A DNA stretch of 64,000 nt from Mycobacterium sp. Root135 (GCF_001426545.1 NZ_LMEZ01000006.1:172075-236074), one strand, 5' to 3'. Shown: positions 8,905 through 18,089, numbered from the stretch's first letter. Numbers and translations: made by a program. Notes: generated from the sequence alone by a model not told the origin.

Positions 8905-9270
8905 TCAGTTGAAGGAGTCGCCGCAGGCGCAGGATCCGCCGGCGTTGGGGTTGTCGATCGTGAAGCCGGTCTTCTCGATGCTGTCGACGAAGTCGATGGT
9001 CGCACCCATGAGGTACGGAGCGCTCATCCGGTCGACGGTCAGCGTGACACCGCTGAAGTCGACGTTCAGGTCGCCGTCGAGCGACCGGTCGTCGAATGCG
9101 AGCTCGTAGCGGAGACCTGCACAGCCGCCAGGCTGAACCGCGATGCGGAGCTTCAGGTCGTCGCGGCCTTCCTGGTCCAGCAGCGACTTGGCCTTTGCCG
9201 AGGCAGCGTCGGTGAGGATGGCGCCGTGAGCGGCGGTGGTAGTCGTGGTCGACTCGTCCTGAACAGTCAT
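8905..9270 (-). CDS. erpA: ErpA, A-type iron-sulfur carrier (HesB/IscA family)
   Basis: The 121-residue product has the three conserved cysteines of A-type Fe-S carriers: Cys50 in GGCAGLRY, and Cys114 and Cys116 in the C-terminal CACGDSF. Such proteins deliver [4Fe-4S] clusters to apo-enzymes; radical-SAM LipA in this window would be a plausible client. ATG at 9270 is preferred over an upstream in-frame start because GGGAGTAGGA directly precedes it and because the family is about 118 residues long in M. tuberculosis (Rv2204c). It lies 57 bases downstream of the glycerate kinase on the same strand. Confidence 0.92.
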   Translation of the reverse strand: MTVQDESTTTTTAAHGAILTDAASAKAKSLLDQEGRDDLKLRIAVQPGGCAGLRYELAFDDRSLDGDLNVDFSGVTLTVDRMSAPYLMGATIDFVDSIEKTGFTIDNPNAGGSCACGDSFN

Positions 9271-9327
9271 TCCTACTCCCTGGGCATTGTCATGCGTCGG
9301 ATATCTCAACGGTACCTTGCCTGCGCG

Positions 9328-10407
9328 CTATTCCCGACTCGTGGCGGCGGCCCAGCGTGACGACGTCTGCTCAGCGAGTCCCGTGAGCTGCCGCGCGGCG
9401 TCGTCCATCGCGAGCTGGACCGATCCGGCGTAGTCGCTGATCGAGTGGGCGGCGGCGATGCCCGCCCCGGCGAGGGCGGTTTCGTCGAGGGTGACCTGGC
9501 CGGCCAACACCAGGACGGGGGCGTGCCGGGCTCCCGCGGCCAGCGCGCTGACCACCTTGCCGTGCAGCGACTGGTCGTCGAATCGGCCTTCGCCGGTGAC
9601 GATTACGTCGGCGGCCGCCACGTCGCCGTCGAGGTCGGTGTGCTCGGCGATGACGGCGGCACCCGACTCTCGGCGGGCGCCCAGCGCCATCAGCGCCGCT
9701 CCGAGGCCGCCTGCCGCGCCCGCACCAGGTTCGTCGCGGACGGTGCGGCCCGTGCCCGCCTCGAGGGTGTCGGCCCATGCGGTCATCCGGTCTTCGAGCA
9801 GGTCGACGGTCGCGGGGTCGGCGCCCTTCTGCGGTCCGAACACGTGGGCCGCGCCCCTCGGCCCGAGCAGGGGATGTTCGACGTCGGTGGCGGCGATCAG
9901 GTCCACCCCGGCCAGCCGCGCCACGGCGACTTCGATCCCGCCGAGGGCATCGACGAGGCCGCGTCCGCCGTCGGTGCAGGCGCTGCCGCCCAATCCGACC
10001 ACGATGCGGGATGCACCTGCCACCAGAGCGGCGTCGACGAGTTGGCCGACGCCGCGGCTGTGCGCGTCGACGGCGGTCTGCACGGTCGGCGGTCCGCCGA
10101 GGATGGCCAAACCGCAGGCCTGGGCGCATTCGACATAGGCGGTCGCCGAGTCGGCGTCGAAGACCCACTCCGCGGTGACCTCGGCGGACAGTGGCCCGCT
10201 GACCTGCGCTGACCGGAGGCCGCCAAAGCGGTTGGCCAGCACGTCGACGAAGCCGGGGCCGCCGTCGGACTGCGGCGCGAGCGTCAACCGATCCCCCGGC
10301 CTGCCGAGACGCCAGCCGGTGGCAATGGCCTCGGCGGCTTCGACGGCGGTGAGACTGTCGCCGTAGCAGTCGGGGGCGATGAGGACACGCAGGTCGTGGA
10401 TCGTCAC
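9328..10407 (-). CDS. Glycerate kinase, GlxK/GarK type
   Basis: A 359-residue type I glycerate kinase, starting at GTG 10407 with LRVLIAPDCYGDSLTA, the family's typical N-terminus. Conserved stretches such as GLGGSACTDGG, FGPQKGA, GAGAAGGLG and GEGRFDDQS follow in the usual order. It phosphorylates D-glycerate with ATP. It is equivalent to Rv2205c. The longer in-frame extension to 10533 has no ribosome binding site and would run into the divergent gene start at 10497, so it was not used. Confidence 0.88.
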   Translation of the reverse strand: MTIHDLRVLIAPDCYGDSLTAVEAAEAIATGWRLGRPGDRLTLAPQSDGGPGFVDVLANRFGGLRSAQVSGPLSAEVTAEWVFDADSATAYVECAQACGLAILGGPPTVQTAVDAHSRGVGQLVDAALVAGASRIVVGLGGSACTDGGRGLVDALGGIEVAVARLAGVDLIAATDVEHPLLGPRGAAHVFGPQKGADPATVDLLEDRMTAWADTLEAGTGRTVRDEPGAGAAGGLGAALMALGARRESGAAVIAEHTDLDGDVAAADVIVTGEGRFDDQSLHGKVVSALAAGARHAPVLVLAGQVTLDETALAGAGIAAAHSISDYAGSVQLAMDDAARQLTGLAEQTSSRWAAATSRE

Positions 10408-10496
10408 CCCCGAAGGGTAAGGGGAACCGGCCCCGGCCACGCGGCAGATCGGAGGCGCATGTCGGACGCCGCCAGGATGTAAGTAACCTGGGAGGC

Positions 10497-11174
10497 GTGA
10501 ATCTGCTGGGTCGCAAGAAGGACAATCCCCCACCCGAGGAGAGCGACGCGTCCTCCTCCGTCGCCGGGATGTCCGTGGCCGAGCAGGAGGCCAGGGCGCG
10601 GGCCACCGCTCCGAAGGGACGGCCCACCCCCAAGCGCAACCAGACCCGCAGCCGCGGTCCGGTCGCGCCTGCTCCGATGACGTCGGCGGAGGCGCGCAAG
10701 CGCAAGAAGGCCGCCAAGCAGACGATGAGCAAGGAAGAGCGCAAGGCCGACAAGCTGGTGCGCCGCGCCGCGATGGCTGACCGCCGCGAGAAGATGATGT
10801 CGGGTGAGGACTCGTACCTGCTCCCTCGCGACAAGGGCCCGCTGCGCCGCTACACGCGCGACATCGTCGATGCGCGGCGCAACCTGCTCGGGCTGTTCAT
10901 GCCTGCCGCGCTCGCCCTGGTGTTCGTGATGCTGTCGCTGCCGTCGGTCGAGATTCAGTACTACGTGCAGTTCGTGATGCTCGGACTGGTGGCCGTCATG
11001 GTGATCGACGGGGTTCTGATCGGACGGCGGGTCAACAAGGCCGTCGACGCGAAGTTCCCCGACAACACCGAAAGTGGTTGGAAGCTCGGCTTCTACGCCG
11101 CCAGTCGGGCGTCTCAGCTGCGCCGCATGCGGGCACCCCGCCCCCAGGTCGAGCGCGGCGCCACGATCGCCTGA
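10497..11174 (+). CDS. DUF3043-type membrane protein (Rv2206-like)
   Basis: A 225-residue protein. Residues 1-115 are highly charged (Lys/Arg-rich, probably cytoplasmic) and contain LLPRDKGPLRRYTRDIVDARRN; two membrane helices follow (about 130-147 and 155-172), then a conserved tail with FPDNTESGWKLGFYAA and RAPRPQVERG. The GTG start is preceded by GGGAGG with unusually short spacing (one base), so the true start may lie elsewhere. It corresponds to Rv2206, annotated as DUF3043 and of unknown function. cobU begins 6 bases after its stop, suggesting co-transcription. Confidence 0.75.
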   Translation: MNLLGRKKDNPPPEESDASSSVAGMSVAEQEARARATAPKGRPTPKRNQTRSRGPVAPAPMTSAEARKRKKAAKQTMSKEERKADKLVRRAAMADRREKMMSGEDSYLLPRDKGPLRRYTRDIVDARRNLLGLFMPAALALVFVMLSLPSVEIQYYVQFVMLGLVAVMVIDGVLIGRRVNKAVDAKFPDNTESGWKLGFYAASRASQLRRMRAPRPQVERGATIA

Positions 11175-11180
11175 TTCGAC

Positions 11181-11714
11181 GTGCGCGTCCTCGCGCTCGG
11201 CGGCATCCGATCCGGCAAGTCGCAGTGGGCGGAAGCGGCGATCAGCCGCGCCGCCACCTCAGGTGAGGTCCGCTACGTGGCCACCGGTGCGGTCTCAGAC
11301 GGTCCCGAGTGGGCGGCCAGGGTCGCGACCCATCGGCAGCGCCGACCCGATCGGTGGTCGACCGTCGAAAGCACCGACGTGGCAACGCATTTGCGTACTG
11401 ACCCCGAAGTTCCCACCCTGGTCGACGACGTCGGCGGCTGGTTGGTCGCCGTCATGGACCGCCGGGACGCGTGGACCGGCGGGGACGTCACACCCGACGT
11501 CGACGACTTGGTCACCGCGGTGGGCGAATTCCGCGGGCCGCTCGCCCTCGTCAGTCCGGAGGTCGGGCTGACGGTGGTGCCCGCCACCGAGTCCGGTCGC
11601 CGATTCGCCGACGCGCTGGGGACCTTGAATCAACGCCTCGCCGCCGTTTGTGACGAGGTCGTCCTGGTCGTCGCGGGCCAGCCCCTGACGGTCAAGGGGC
11701 GACCGTCCACGTGA
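11181..11714 (+). CDS. cobU: CobU, cobinamide kinase / cobinamide-phosphate guanylyltransferase
   Basis: CobU phosphorylates adenosylcobinamide and then transfers GMP to it in the nucleotide-loop assembly branch of cobalamin synthesis. The 177-residue protein starts at GTG with a P-loop GGIRSGKS (residues 7-14). His51 in THRQRRP fits the conserved His that carries GMP in the family. Its stop overlaps the cobS start by three bases (11711-11714 reads GTGA). M. tuberculosis has cobT-cobS at this place; here cobT is absent and cobU abuts cobS directly. Confidence 0.88.
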   Translation: MRVLALGGIRSGKSQWAEAAISRAATSGEVRYVATGAVSDGPEWAARVATHRQRRPDRWSTVESTDVATHLRTDPEVPTLVDDVGGWLVAVMDRRDAWTGGDVTPDVDDLVTAVGEFRGPLALVSPEVGLTVVPATESGRRFADALGTLNQRLAAVCDEVVLVVAGQPLTVKGRPST

Positions 11715-12436
11715 TCGGCTCCGTCGCATCGGCTTTCGCGTTCGGCACCGTCGTGCCGGTGCGCACCCGGCAGTCCTTCGGTCGTGGCGCCCTGACCGCG
11801 CTACCCGTGGTCGGGGTGGCCCTTGGCGCGGTGGCGGCGGCGGGTGCGTGGCTGGCCGCGCACGCGTTCGGCGCAGGGAACCCGTTGACAGGCATGGCCG
11901 TGGTGACCATCCTGCTGCTGGCGACCCGAGGCCTGCACGTCGACGGCTTCGCCGACACCGTCGACGGGCTCGGCTGCTACGGGCCGCCGGAGCGTGCGCT
12001 GGCCGTCATGCGCGACGGGCCCGCCGGCCCGTTCGGGGTCGCCGCGATCGTCGTGGCGATCGTGGTCCAGGGCCTGACGTTCACCATGCTGGACCCGGTC
12101 GCGGTCGTGGTGGCCGTGGTGGCGGGCCGGGTGGCGGTGGTGGTGGCCTGTCGTCGCGGCGTGCCGGCCGCACCGGGCGGCACCATGGCGTCGTTGGTGG
12201 CCGGTACGCAACCGGTGTGGGTGGCGGCAGCCTGGGTCGTCGCGCTCGCGGCTGGCGCCGTCTTGGCCACCGACCGGCCGTGGCAGGGACCCGTCGCGGT
12301 GGTGGTGGCGGTCGCGATCAGCGCCGTGCTGGTGGCACATTGCGTCCGCCGGTTCGGCGGCGTCACCGGCGACGTGCTGGGCGCATGCGTCGAGCTGACG
12401 ACGACGATCGCCGCGCTGGGACTGGCGGTCGGCTAA
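11711..12436 (+). CDS. cobS: CobS, cobalamin 5'-phosphate synthase
   Basis: A 241-residue integral membrane protein (five to seven hydrophobic segments) that joins adenosylcobinamide-GDP to alpha-ribazole phosphate. The signature DGFADTVDG (residues 78-86) with the conserved Asp residues for metal binding, followed by GCYGPPERALAVMRD, is the family hallmark. It starts at a GTG overlapping the cobU stop, so the two are translationally coupled. It ends one base before the convergent ilvE stop. Its substrate alpha-ribazole phosphate needs CobT, which is not in this window. Confidence 0.9.
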   Translation: MIGSVASAFAFGTVVPVRTRQSFGRGALTALPVVGVALGAVAAAGAWLAAHAFGAGNPLTGMAVVTILLLATRGLHVDGFADTVDGLGCYGPPERALAVMRDGPAGPFGVAAIVVAIVVQGLTFTMLDPVAVVVAVVAGRVAVVVACRRGVPAAPGGTMASLVAGTQPVWVAAAWVVALAAGAVLATDRPWQGPVAVVVAVAISAVLVAHCVRRFGGVTGDVLGACVELTTTIAALGLAVG

Positions 12437-12437
12437 C

Positions 12438-13541
12438 TCAGCCGAGCCGGGTCATCCAGTCGTGGGTGTCGGCGAACGTGCCGCGCTGGATGCCGGTGAG
12501 GGTGTCACGCAACGCCATCGTCACCTCGCCTGGCTCGCCGTCGGCGATGGTGAAGTCGCCGTCGCCGGACTTCACGTGCGAGACCGGGGTGATCACCGCG
12601 GCGGTGCCGCAGGCGAACACCTCGGTGATCTCCCCTGCGGCGGCCTTCTTCTGCCACTCATCGACGTCGATCTTGCGTTCCTCGACCGAAAATCCCGCGT
12701 CGGTTGCCAACTGCAGCAACGAGTTTCGCGTGATGCCGGGCAGCAGGGAGCCGCTGAGTTCCGGGGTGACAAGACGGGCGGTGCCACCGCTGCCGAGAAC
12801 GAAGAACAGGTTCATGCCACCCATTTCCTCGACGTAGCGGCGTTCGATGGCGTCCAGCCAGACCACCTGGTCGCAGCCGTGCTCGGTCGCCTCCGCCTGC
12901 GCGAGGAGAGACGCGGCGTAGTTGCCGCCGAACTTCGCCGCACCGGTGCCGCCGGGACTGGCCCGCACGTACTCGGTGGACAGCCACACCGAGACCGGCT
13001 TGAGGCCACCCTTGAAGTAGGCGCCAGCGGGTGAGGCGATCACCATGTAGCGGTACTCGACGGCAGGCCGCACGCCGAGGCCCGGCTCGGTGGCGAAGAT
13101 GAACGGGCGCAGGTACAGCGACTCCTCGCCACCCGCGGCGGGCACCCAGTCGCCGTCGACGGCGATCAGCTGCCGCAGCGACTCGAGGAACACCTCGTCG
13201 GGCAGCTCGGGGATGGCCAGCCGACGGGCGGAGTTACGCAGTCGGGCGGCGTTGGCCTCCGGCCGGAACGACACGATGGAACCGTCGCCCCAGCGGTAGG
13301 CCTTCAGGCCCTCGAAGACTTCCTGGGCGTAATGCAGCACCACCGCGGACGGGTCCAGCTGGATCGGGCCGTACGGCTGCACCTTGGCGTCGTGCCAGCC
13401 GTCGGCCTCGTTGTAGTCGATCGTCACCATGTGGTCGGTGAAGTACCGGCCGAACCCGGGATCGGCCAGGATTCCGGTCCGTACTTCGTCGCTTGCCGGG
13501 TTCGCGTTGCGGGCAAGCGTGAAGTCGAGGGGACCAGTCAT
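12438..13541 (-). CDS. ilvE: Branched-chain amino acid aminotransferase
   Basis: A 367-residue class IV PLP aminotransferase that interconverts Leu/Ile/Val with their 2-oxo acids. The PLP-binding lysine is K203 in AAKFGGNYAASLL; the EVFEGLKAYR and GSLLPGITRNS stretches are typical of the family. It is the second gene of a gcvT-ilvE unit on the minus strand (22-base gap), the same arrangement as Rv2211c-Rv2210c. Confidence 0.94.
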   Translation of the reverse strand: MTGPLDFTLARNANPASDEVRTGILADPGFGRYFTDHMVTIDYNEADGWHDAKVQPYGPIQLDPSAVVLHYAQEVFEGLKAYRWGDGSIVSFRPEANAARLRNSARRLAIPELPDEVFLESLRQLIAVDGDWVPAAGGEESLYLRPFIFATEPGLGVRPAVEYRYMVIASPAGAYFKGGLKPVSVWLSTEYVRASPGGTGAAKFGGNYAASLLAQAEATEHGCDQVVWLDAIERRYVEEMGGMNLFFVLGSGGTARLVTPELSGSLLPGITRNSLLQLATDAGFSVEERKIDVDEWQKKAAAGEITEVFACGTAAVITPVSHVKSGDGDFTIADGEPGEVTMALRDTLTGIQRGTFADTHDWMTRLG

Positions 13542-13563
13542 GTGCCGATTGTATAACCCGTGA

Positions 13564-14661
13564 CTACCGAGTTTTAGCCTCTACGAACGGCGGTGCGACG
13601 ACCTCGCATTCGAGTGCCCGGCCGCGGACGTCGACCGCCACCCGTTGACCGTCGGCGATGCCTGCGTCGGCGTCGACCAGCGCCAGGGCGATGCCCAGTT
13701 TCAAAGTCGGAGAGAAGGTTCCCGAGGTGGTGACGCCCACCGGGCGGTCGCCGTCGAGCACCGTCATGTCGGCCCTGAGCACGCCGCGCCCCACGGCCTT
13801 CAGCCCACGGAGCACCCGGCGCGGGCCAGCCTGCTTCTCCTCGAGCAACGCCTCCCGGCCCCAGAACGCGTCCTTCTTCCAGCCGATGGCCCAGCCGCAC
13901 TTGGCCTGCAGCGGCGAGATCTCGGGTGACAGCTCGTGGCCGTGCAGCGGGTAGCCCATCTCGGTGCGCAGGGTGTCGCGGGCGCCGAGTCCGGCCAGTT
14001 CGCCGCCTGCGGCCGTGACGGCGTCGACCAGCGCGTCGAAGACGACCGTGGCGCGGTCCCATTCGGGTAGCAGTTCATAGCCGTGCTCGCCGGTGTAACC
14101 GGTCCGGCAGACCCGCACGGGCACCCCGCCGAATTCGGCGTCGGCGTAGCCCATGTAGTCCATGTCGGTCGGCAGTCCCAGCGCGGCGAGCACCTCGGCC
14201 GCCTTCGGGCCTTGGACGGCGAGCACCGCGAACGAACGGTGCTCGTCGGTGATGGTCAGCCCGGCGGGCGCCTTGGCCTGCAGGGCGGCGACGACGGCGG
14301 CGGTGTTGGACGCGTTCGGCACCAGGAACACTTCGTCGTCGGAGACGTAGTAGGCGATCAGGTCGTCGATCACACCACCGGAGTCGTTGCAGCACAACGT
14401 GTATTGGGCCTTGCCCGGTCCGATGCGACGAAGGTCGTTGGTCAGAGTCGAGTTGACGTAGTCGGCGGCGCCCGGCCCGACCACCAGGGCCTTGCCGAGG
14501 TGGCTGACGTCGAAGAGGCCGACGGCGTTGCGGGTGGCGTTGTGCTCGCTGACGGTTCCCGCATAGGACACCGGCATCAGCCAGCCCCCGAATTCGGCGA
14601 AGCTCGCCCCCAGTTCGCGGTGGCGGTCCTCCAGCGGACCCTTCAGCAGGTTGTCACTCAC
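13564..14661 (-). CDS. gcvT: GcvT, aminomethyltransferase of the glycine cleavage system
   Basis: T-protein takes the aminomethyl group from lipoylated H-protein and makes methylene-tetrahydrofolate and ammonia. The 365-residue protein starts at GTG 14661 with LLKGPLEDRHRELGA, has FDVSHLGKALV and the folate-binding GYTGEHGYELL motif in the middle. A much longer open frame runs on toward 16470 but is only the antisense of the aminopeptidase gene. The genes for P- and H-protein are not in the window. Lipoate for H-protein would come from LipA/LipB encoded further along. Confidence 0.93.
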   Translation of the reverse strand: MSDNLLKGPLEDRHRELGASFAEFGGWLMPVSYAGTVSEHNATRNAVGLFDVSHLGKALVVGPGAADYVNSTLTNDLRRIGPGKAQYTLCCNDSGGVIDDLIAYYVSDDEVFLVPNASNTAAVVAALQAKAPAGLTITDEHRSFAVLAVQGPKAAEVLAALGLPTDMDYMGYADAEFGGVPVRVCRTGYTGEHGYELLPEWDRATVVFDALVDAVTAAGGELAGLGARDTLRTEMGYPLHGHELSPEISPLQAKCGWAIGWKKDAFWGREALLEEKQAGPRRVLRGLKAVGRGVLRADMTVLDGDRPVGVTTSGTFSPTLKLGIALALVDADAGIADGQRVAVDVRGRALECEVVAPPFVEAKTR

Positions 14662-14793
14662 GGCGAACCACACTAATGCCTGGCTGGCCGCCGTCGACTT
14701 CTGCGCCAGGGCTGCGCTTTCCCGGCTACGGCAACCATCGTGCAGAAGTCGCGCGGTCGCGACGGTCGACCGCCCCTGGCTAGGGTGACTTCC

Positions 14794-16305
14794 GTGAGCA
14801 CTGCACCCGGCTACCAGTCCCCCACCGTCATCGTCTCCACCGGCCTGCCCAAGCGCGGCATCGGGGCTGCGGTGCTGATCGTTCCCGTCGCCACCGGTGA
14901 CGACGATCGGGCACGGGTCGTCCCGAATCCCTTCCTCGACGCCGAGGCCGTCGGCGAGATCGAGGTGGCACTCAAGGCGCTCGGCGCCAAGGGCGGCAGC
15001 GAGCAGACCTCTCGCCTCGTCATCCCCGCCCTGCCCGTCGCCAGCGTGCTGGCGGTCGGCCTCGGCAAGTCGCGCGACGAGTGGTCGGGCGACGTGATCC
15101 GGCGCGCCGCCGGGGTGGCGGCGCGGTCGTTGAGCGGCGTCGAGCAGGTCGTGACGACGCTGTCCGAGCTCGACGTGGCGGCGACGGTCGAGGGTCTGAT
15201 CCTCGGCGCGTACCGCTTCACCGACTACCGCAGCACCAAGACCGCCCCCAAGGAGCCGGGTCTGGCCAAGATCACGGTGTTGTCGACGGCGAAGGGCGCG
15301 AAGGTCGACGCCGTCCGCGGCACCAACGTCGCGACCGCGGTCGCGACGGCTCGGGACTTGATCAACACCCCGCCGAGTCATCTGTTCCCCGACGAATTCG
15401 CCAAGCGCGCCCGGGCTCTCGGCGAGTCGGTCGGCCTGCAGGTCGAGGTGCTCGACGAGAAGGCCCTTGAGAAGGGCGGCTACGGCGGCATCGTCGGCGT
15501 CGGCAAGGGTTCGACCCGGCCGCCGCGGCTGGTCCGCCTGACCCACAAGGGCGGCAAGGGCCGCAAGCCCAAGAAGGTCGCCCTGGTCGGCAAGGGAATT
15601 ACCTTCGACACCGGCGGCATCTCGATCAAGCCCGCCGCGAACATGCATCACATGACCTCCGACATGGGCGGCGCCGCCGCCGTCATCGCGACCGTGGTGT
15701 TGGCCGCCAAGCAGGGCCTGCCCATCGACGTCGTCGCGACGGTGCCGATGGCCGAGAACATGCCGTCGGCCAGCGCGCAGCGGCCCGGTGACGTCCTCAC
15801 CCAGTACGGCGGCATCACCGTGGAGGTGCTCAACACCGACGCCGAGGGCCGGCTGATCCTGGCCGACGCGATCGTGCGGGCGTGCGAGGACGGGCCCGAC
15901 TACCTCATCGAGACGTCGACGCTGACCGGTGCGCAGACCGTCGCGCTCGGCGCCCGCACCCCTGGCGTGATGGGCAACGACGAGTTCCGCGACCGCGTGG
16001 CGACGCTGTCGCAGGCCGTCGGCGAGAACGGGTGGGCGATGCCGCTGCCCGACGAGCTCAAGGACGACCTCAAGTCGACGGTCGCCGACCTCGCGAACGT
16101 CAGCGGCTCCCGGTACGCGGGCATGCTGGTGGCCGGGGTGTACCTGCGTGAGTTCGTCGCCGATGGCGTGCAGTGGGCCCACATCGACGTGGCCGCACCG
16201 GCGTACAACACCGGCGGCCCGTGGGGCTACACCGGCAAGGGCGGCACCGGCGTGCCGACGCGGACGATGTTCGCCGTCCTCGAGGACATCGCCGCCAACG
16301 GCTGA
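14794..16305 (+). CDS. pepB: Leucyl aminopeptidase, M17 family
   Basis: A cytosolic dinuclear metal exopeptidase of 503 residues, equivalent to Rv2213 (pepB; PepA family). The catalytic C-terminal domain contains GKGITFDTGGISIKP (metal-binding Lys and Asp) and the M17 signature NTDAEGRL (residues 347-354). The GTG at 14794 is chosen because TAGGG lies about 9 bases upstream and the start of the protein then matches the family. It ends 4 bases before the convergent LysR gene. In M. tuberculosis the next gene is ephD; here three genes intervene. Confidence 0.92.
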   Translation: MSTAPGYQSPTVIVSTGLPKRGIGAAVLIVPVATGDDDRARVVPNPFLDAEAVGEIEVALKALGAKGGSEQTSRLVIPALPVASVLAVGLGKSRDEWSGDVIRRAAGVAARSLSGVEQVVTTLSELDVAATVEGLILGAYRFTDYRSTKTAPKEPGLAKITVLSTAKGAKVDAVRGTNVATAVATARDLINTPPSHLFPDEFAKRARALGESVGLQVEVLDEKALEKGGYGGIVGVGKGSTRPPRLVRLTHKGGKGRKPKKVALVGKGITFDTGGISIKPAANMHHMTSDMGGAAAVIATVVLAAKQGLPIDVVATVPMAENMPSASAQRPGDVLTQYGGITVEVLNTDAEGRLILADAIVRACEDGPDYLIETSTLTGAQTVALGARTPGVMGNDEFRDRVATLSQAVGENGWAMPLPDELKDDLKSTVADLANVSGSRYAGMLVAGVYLREFVADGVQWAHIDVAAPAYNTGGPWGYTGKGGTGVPTRTMFAVLEDIAANG

Positions 16306-16309
16306 CGGG

Positions 16310-17191
16310 CTACGCCGCCACCGGCACCAGGTGGGTTTGGGCGGCGCGGACGAAGTCGGCGACGAGTGGGTTCGCGTCGCCGACCCTGGTGACGACGACG
16401 ACCTCGCTGGCGGGGACGTCGTCGATCGGCACGGACGCCAGGTCGGCGCGCAACGAGCTGCGCCGGTCACCGATTGGGACCACCGCCACCGCCTGACCGC
16501 TGGCGACCAATTCCAGTCTGTCCTCGAAGCTTTCGACGACGGGGCCCGCCGCTAGCGAGCCGGCGTCGGTCGGATAGATCGAGCGGGGTGCGCCGTGCGC
16601 GCAGTAAACGGGCAGACCGCCGGCGAAGTCCTGCAGTGACACCGACGCCCGCCCGGCCAGGTGGTGGTCGGCCGGCAGCACCAGCATCCGCGGCTCTTCG
16701 TAGAGCAGCGTGACGTGCACGTCGTCGGCCGGGTGCGGCAGCGGAGCGCGGGCCACCAGGACGTCCACCTGGCCGTCGGCGAGCATGCGCCCGTCGTGGC
16801 ATTCGAGGTGGCGGGTGCCGATCGTCGCCTGCGGGTGGCGAATCCGCAATTCACGGATCGCCGAGGTGACCACAAGGTCCTCGACGTAGCCGACGACGAC
16901 GTTGCCCGCAGGCGCGTGGGCCCGTGCGGTCAGGGTGGCCCGGTGCGCGGCGCGCAGCAGGGCCTGTGCCTCCGGGAGGAATGCCCTGCCGGCGTCGGTG
17001 AGCACCGTGCCACGCGGCGTGCGGTCGAACAGCGGCGCGCTCAGCTGCCGTTCCAGCCGCTGGATCTGGCGGCTCAGGGCCGGTTGCGCGATGTGGAGCT
17101 CGGCCGCGGCCCGTCCGAAGTTCAGCTGCTCGGCCACGACGGTGAAGTACCGCACCAGCCGCAGTTCGAGGTCGGTTCCGAAGTCGTTCAC
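16310..17191 (-). CDS. LysR-family transcriptional regulator
   Basis: A 293-residue regulator starting at GTG 17191 (GAGG 8 bases upstream). The N-terminal winged helix (residues about 9-65) has FTVVAEQLNFGRAAAELHIAQPALS, the usual LysR HTH; the rest is an effector-binding domain of the periplasmic-binding-protein fold. It is divergent from two short-chain dehydrogenases with 132 bases between, the classic layout in which a LysR protein controls the neighbour. The inducer is unknown. It is not part of the core mycobacterial order here. Confidence 0.88.
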   Translation of the reverse strand: MNDFGTDLELRLVRYFTVVAEQLNFGRAAAELHIAQPALSRQIQRLERQLSAPLFDRTPRGTVLTDAGRAFLPEAQALLRAAHRATLTARAHAPAGNVVVGYVEDLVVTSAIRELRIRHPQATIGTRHLECHDGRMLADGQVDVLVARAPLPHPADDVHVTLLYEEPRMLVLPADHHLAGRASVSLQDFAGGLPVYCAHGAPRSIYPTDAGSLAAGPVVESFEDRLELVASGQAVAVVPIGDRRSSLRADLASVPIDDVPASEVVVVTRVGDANPLVADFVRAAQTHLVPVAA

Positions 17192-17323
17192 CGGCAAGTC
17201 CTCATGGGCGGGTTCAACCCAGCCGCCGACCGCGGCTATTCCGGCGCCGCCATTCCGTTTCGGCATGACGGGGTGCCGAACGGGTCTTGGACACCCCTGC
17301 CGAACTGCCAGAGACTCCTTTGC

Positions 17324-18064
17324 ATGGGTAGATACGACGGCAAGACGGCAGTGATCACCGGCGGAAGCAGCGGCCTCGGGCTGGCCGCCGCCCGGCATCT
17401 GGTGGCCGAGGGCGCACGCGTCCTCGTCACGGGACGAACCCAGGAGACGCTCGACGACGCGGCGGAGCAACTGGGCAGCAGTGCCGTCGCCGTGCGCAGC
17501 GACACCAGCTCGCTGACGGAGATCGACGCGCTGGCCGAGCGGGTGCGCGCCGAGTTCGGCAGGGTTGACGCCCTAGTCGTCAACGCGGGCATCGGCAGCT
17601 TCGATCCGTTCGACGCGGTGACCGAGCAGACCTTCGACGACGTGTTCGCGATCAACACCAAGGGCCCGTTCTTCACGGTGCAGAAGCTGGCGCCGCTGAT
17701 GGCCGAGGGCAGTGGTGTGGTGCTGACGACGTCGACGGCGAATCAGACGGGCTGGGACGCGCTCAGCGTCTACTCGGCGAGCAAGGCCGCGCTGCGGTCG
17801 ATGGCCCGCACGCTGAGCCGTGAGTTGCTGCCGCGGGGCATCCGGGTGAACGCCGTCAGCCCTGGCTCGATCGAGACCGGCAAGTTGGAGAAGGAGGTGC
17901 CGGAGCGAGCCGCCGAGCTCAAGGCCGCGTTCACCGCGAGCAACCCGATGAGGCGCTTCGGCCAGCCGAGCGAATTCGCGCCCGCGGTGGCGTTCCTGGC
18001 CTTCGACGCCACGTTCGTCGCGGGCATCGAACTGGTCGTCGACGGCGGCGACTCGCAGCTCTAA
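17324..18064 (+). CDS. Short-chain dehydrogenase/reductase (first of a tandem pair)
   Basis: A 246-residue classical SDR. The NAD(P)-binding motif TGGSSGLG (residues about 11-18) is followed by NAG at the end of beta-4, a Ser in TTSTANQTGW, and the catalytic YSASK. The C-terminus ends DGGDSQL. The start at 17324 (ATG) is chosen over a long upstream frame that is antisense to the LysR gene. The substrate cannot be told from sequence. It is followed after 25 bases by a close paralogue, so the two probably arose by tandem duplication and are transcribed together under the divergent LysR. Confidence 0.88.
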   Translation: MGRYDGKTAVITGGSSGLGLAAARHLVAEGARVLVTGRTQETLDDAAEQLGSSAVAVRSDTSSLTEIDALAERVRAEFGRVDALVVNAGIGSFDPFDAVTEQTFDDVFAINTKGPFFTVQKLAPLMAEGSGVVLTTSTANQTGWDALSVYSASKAALRSMARTLSRELLPRGIRVNAVSPGSIETGKLEKEVPERAAELKAAFTASNPMRRFGQPSEFAPAVAFLAFDATFVAGIELVVDGGDSQL

Positions 18065-18089
18065 TCAGTTGTCCAAGAAAGGGATTCAC

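Noticed and set aside
13564..16470. A 968-residue open frame on the minus strand
   Set aside because: Only the part up to 14661 is gcvT; the rest is antisense of the aminopeptidase gene and has no protein-like composition.
16661..17323. An N-terminal extension of the first SDR gene
   Set aside because: It is antisense to the LysR gene; the real SDR starts at the ATG at 17324 with a normal Rossmann beginning.
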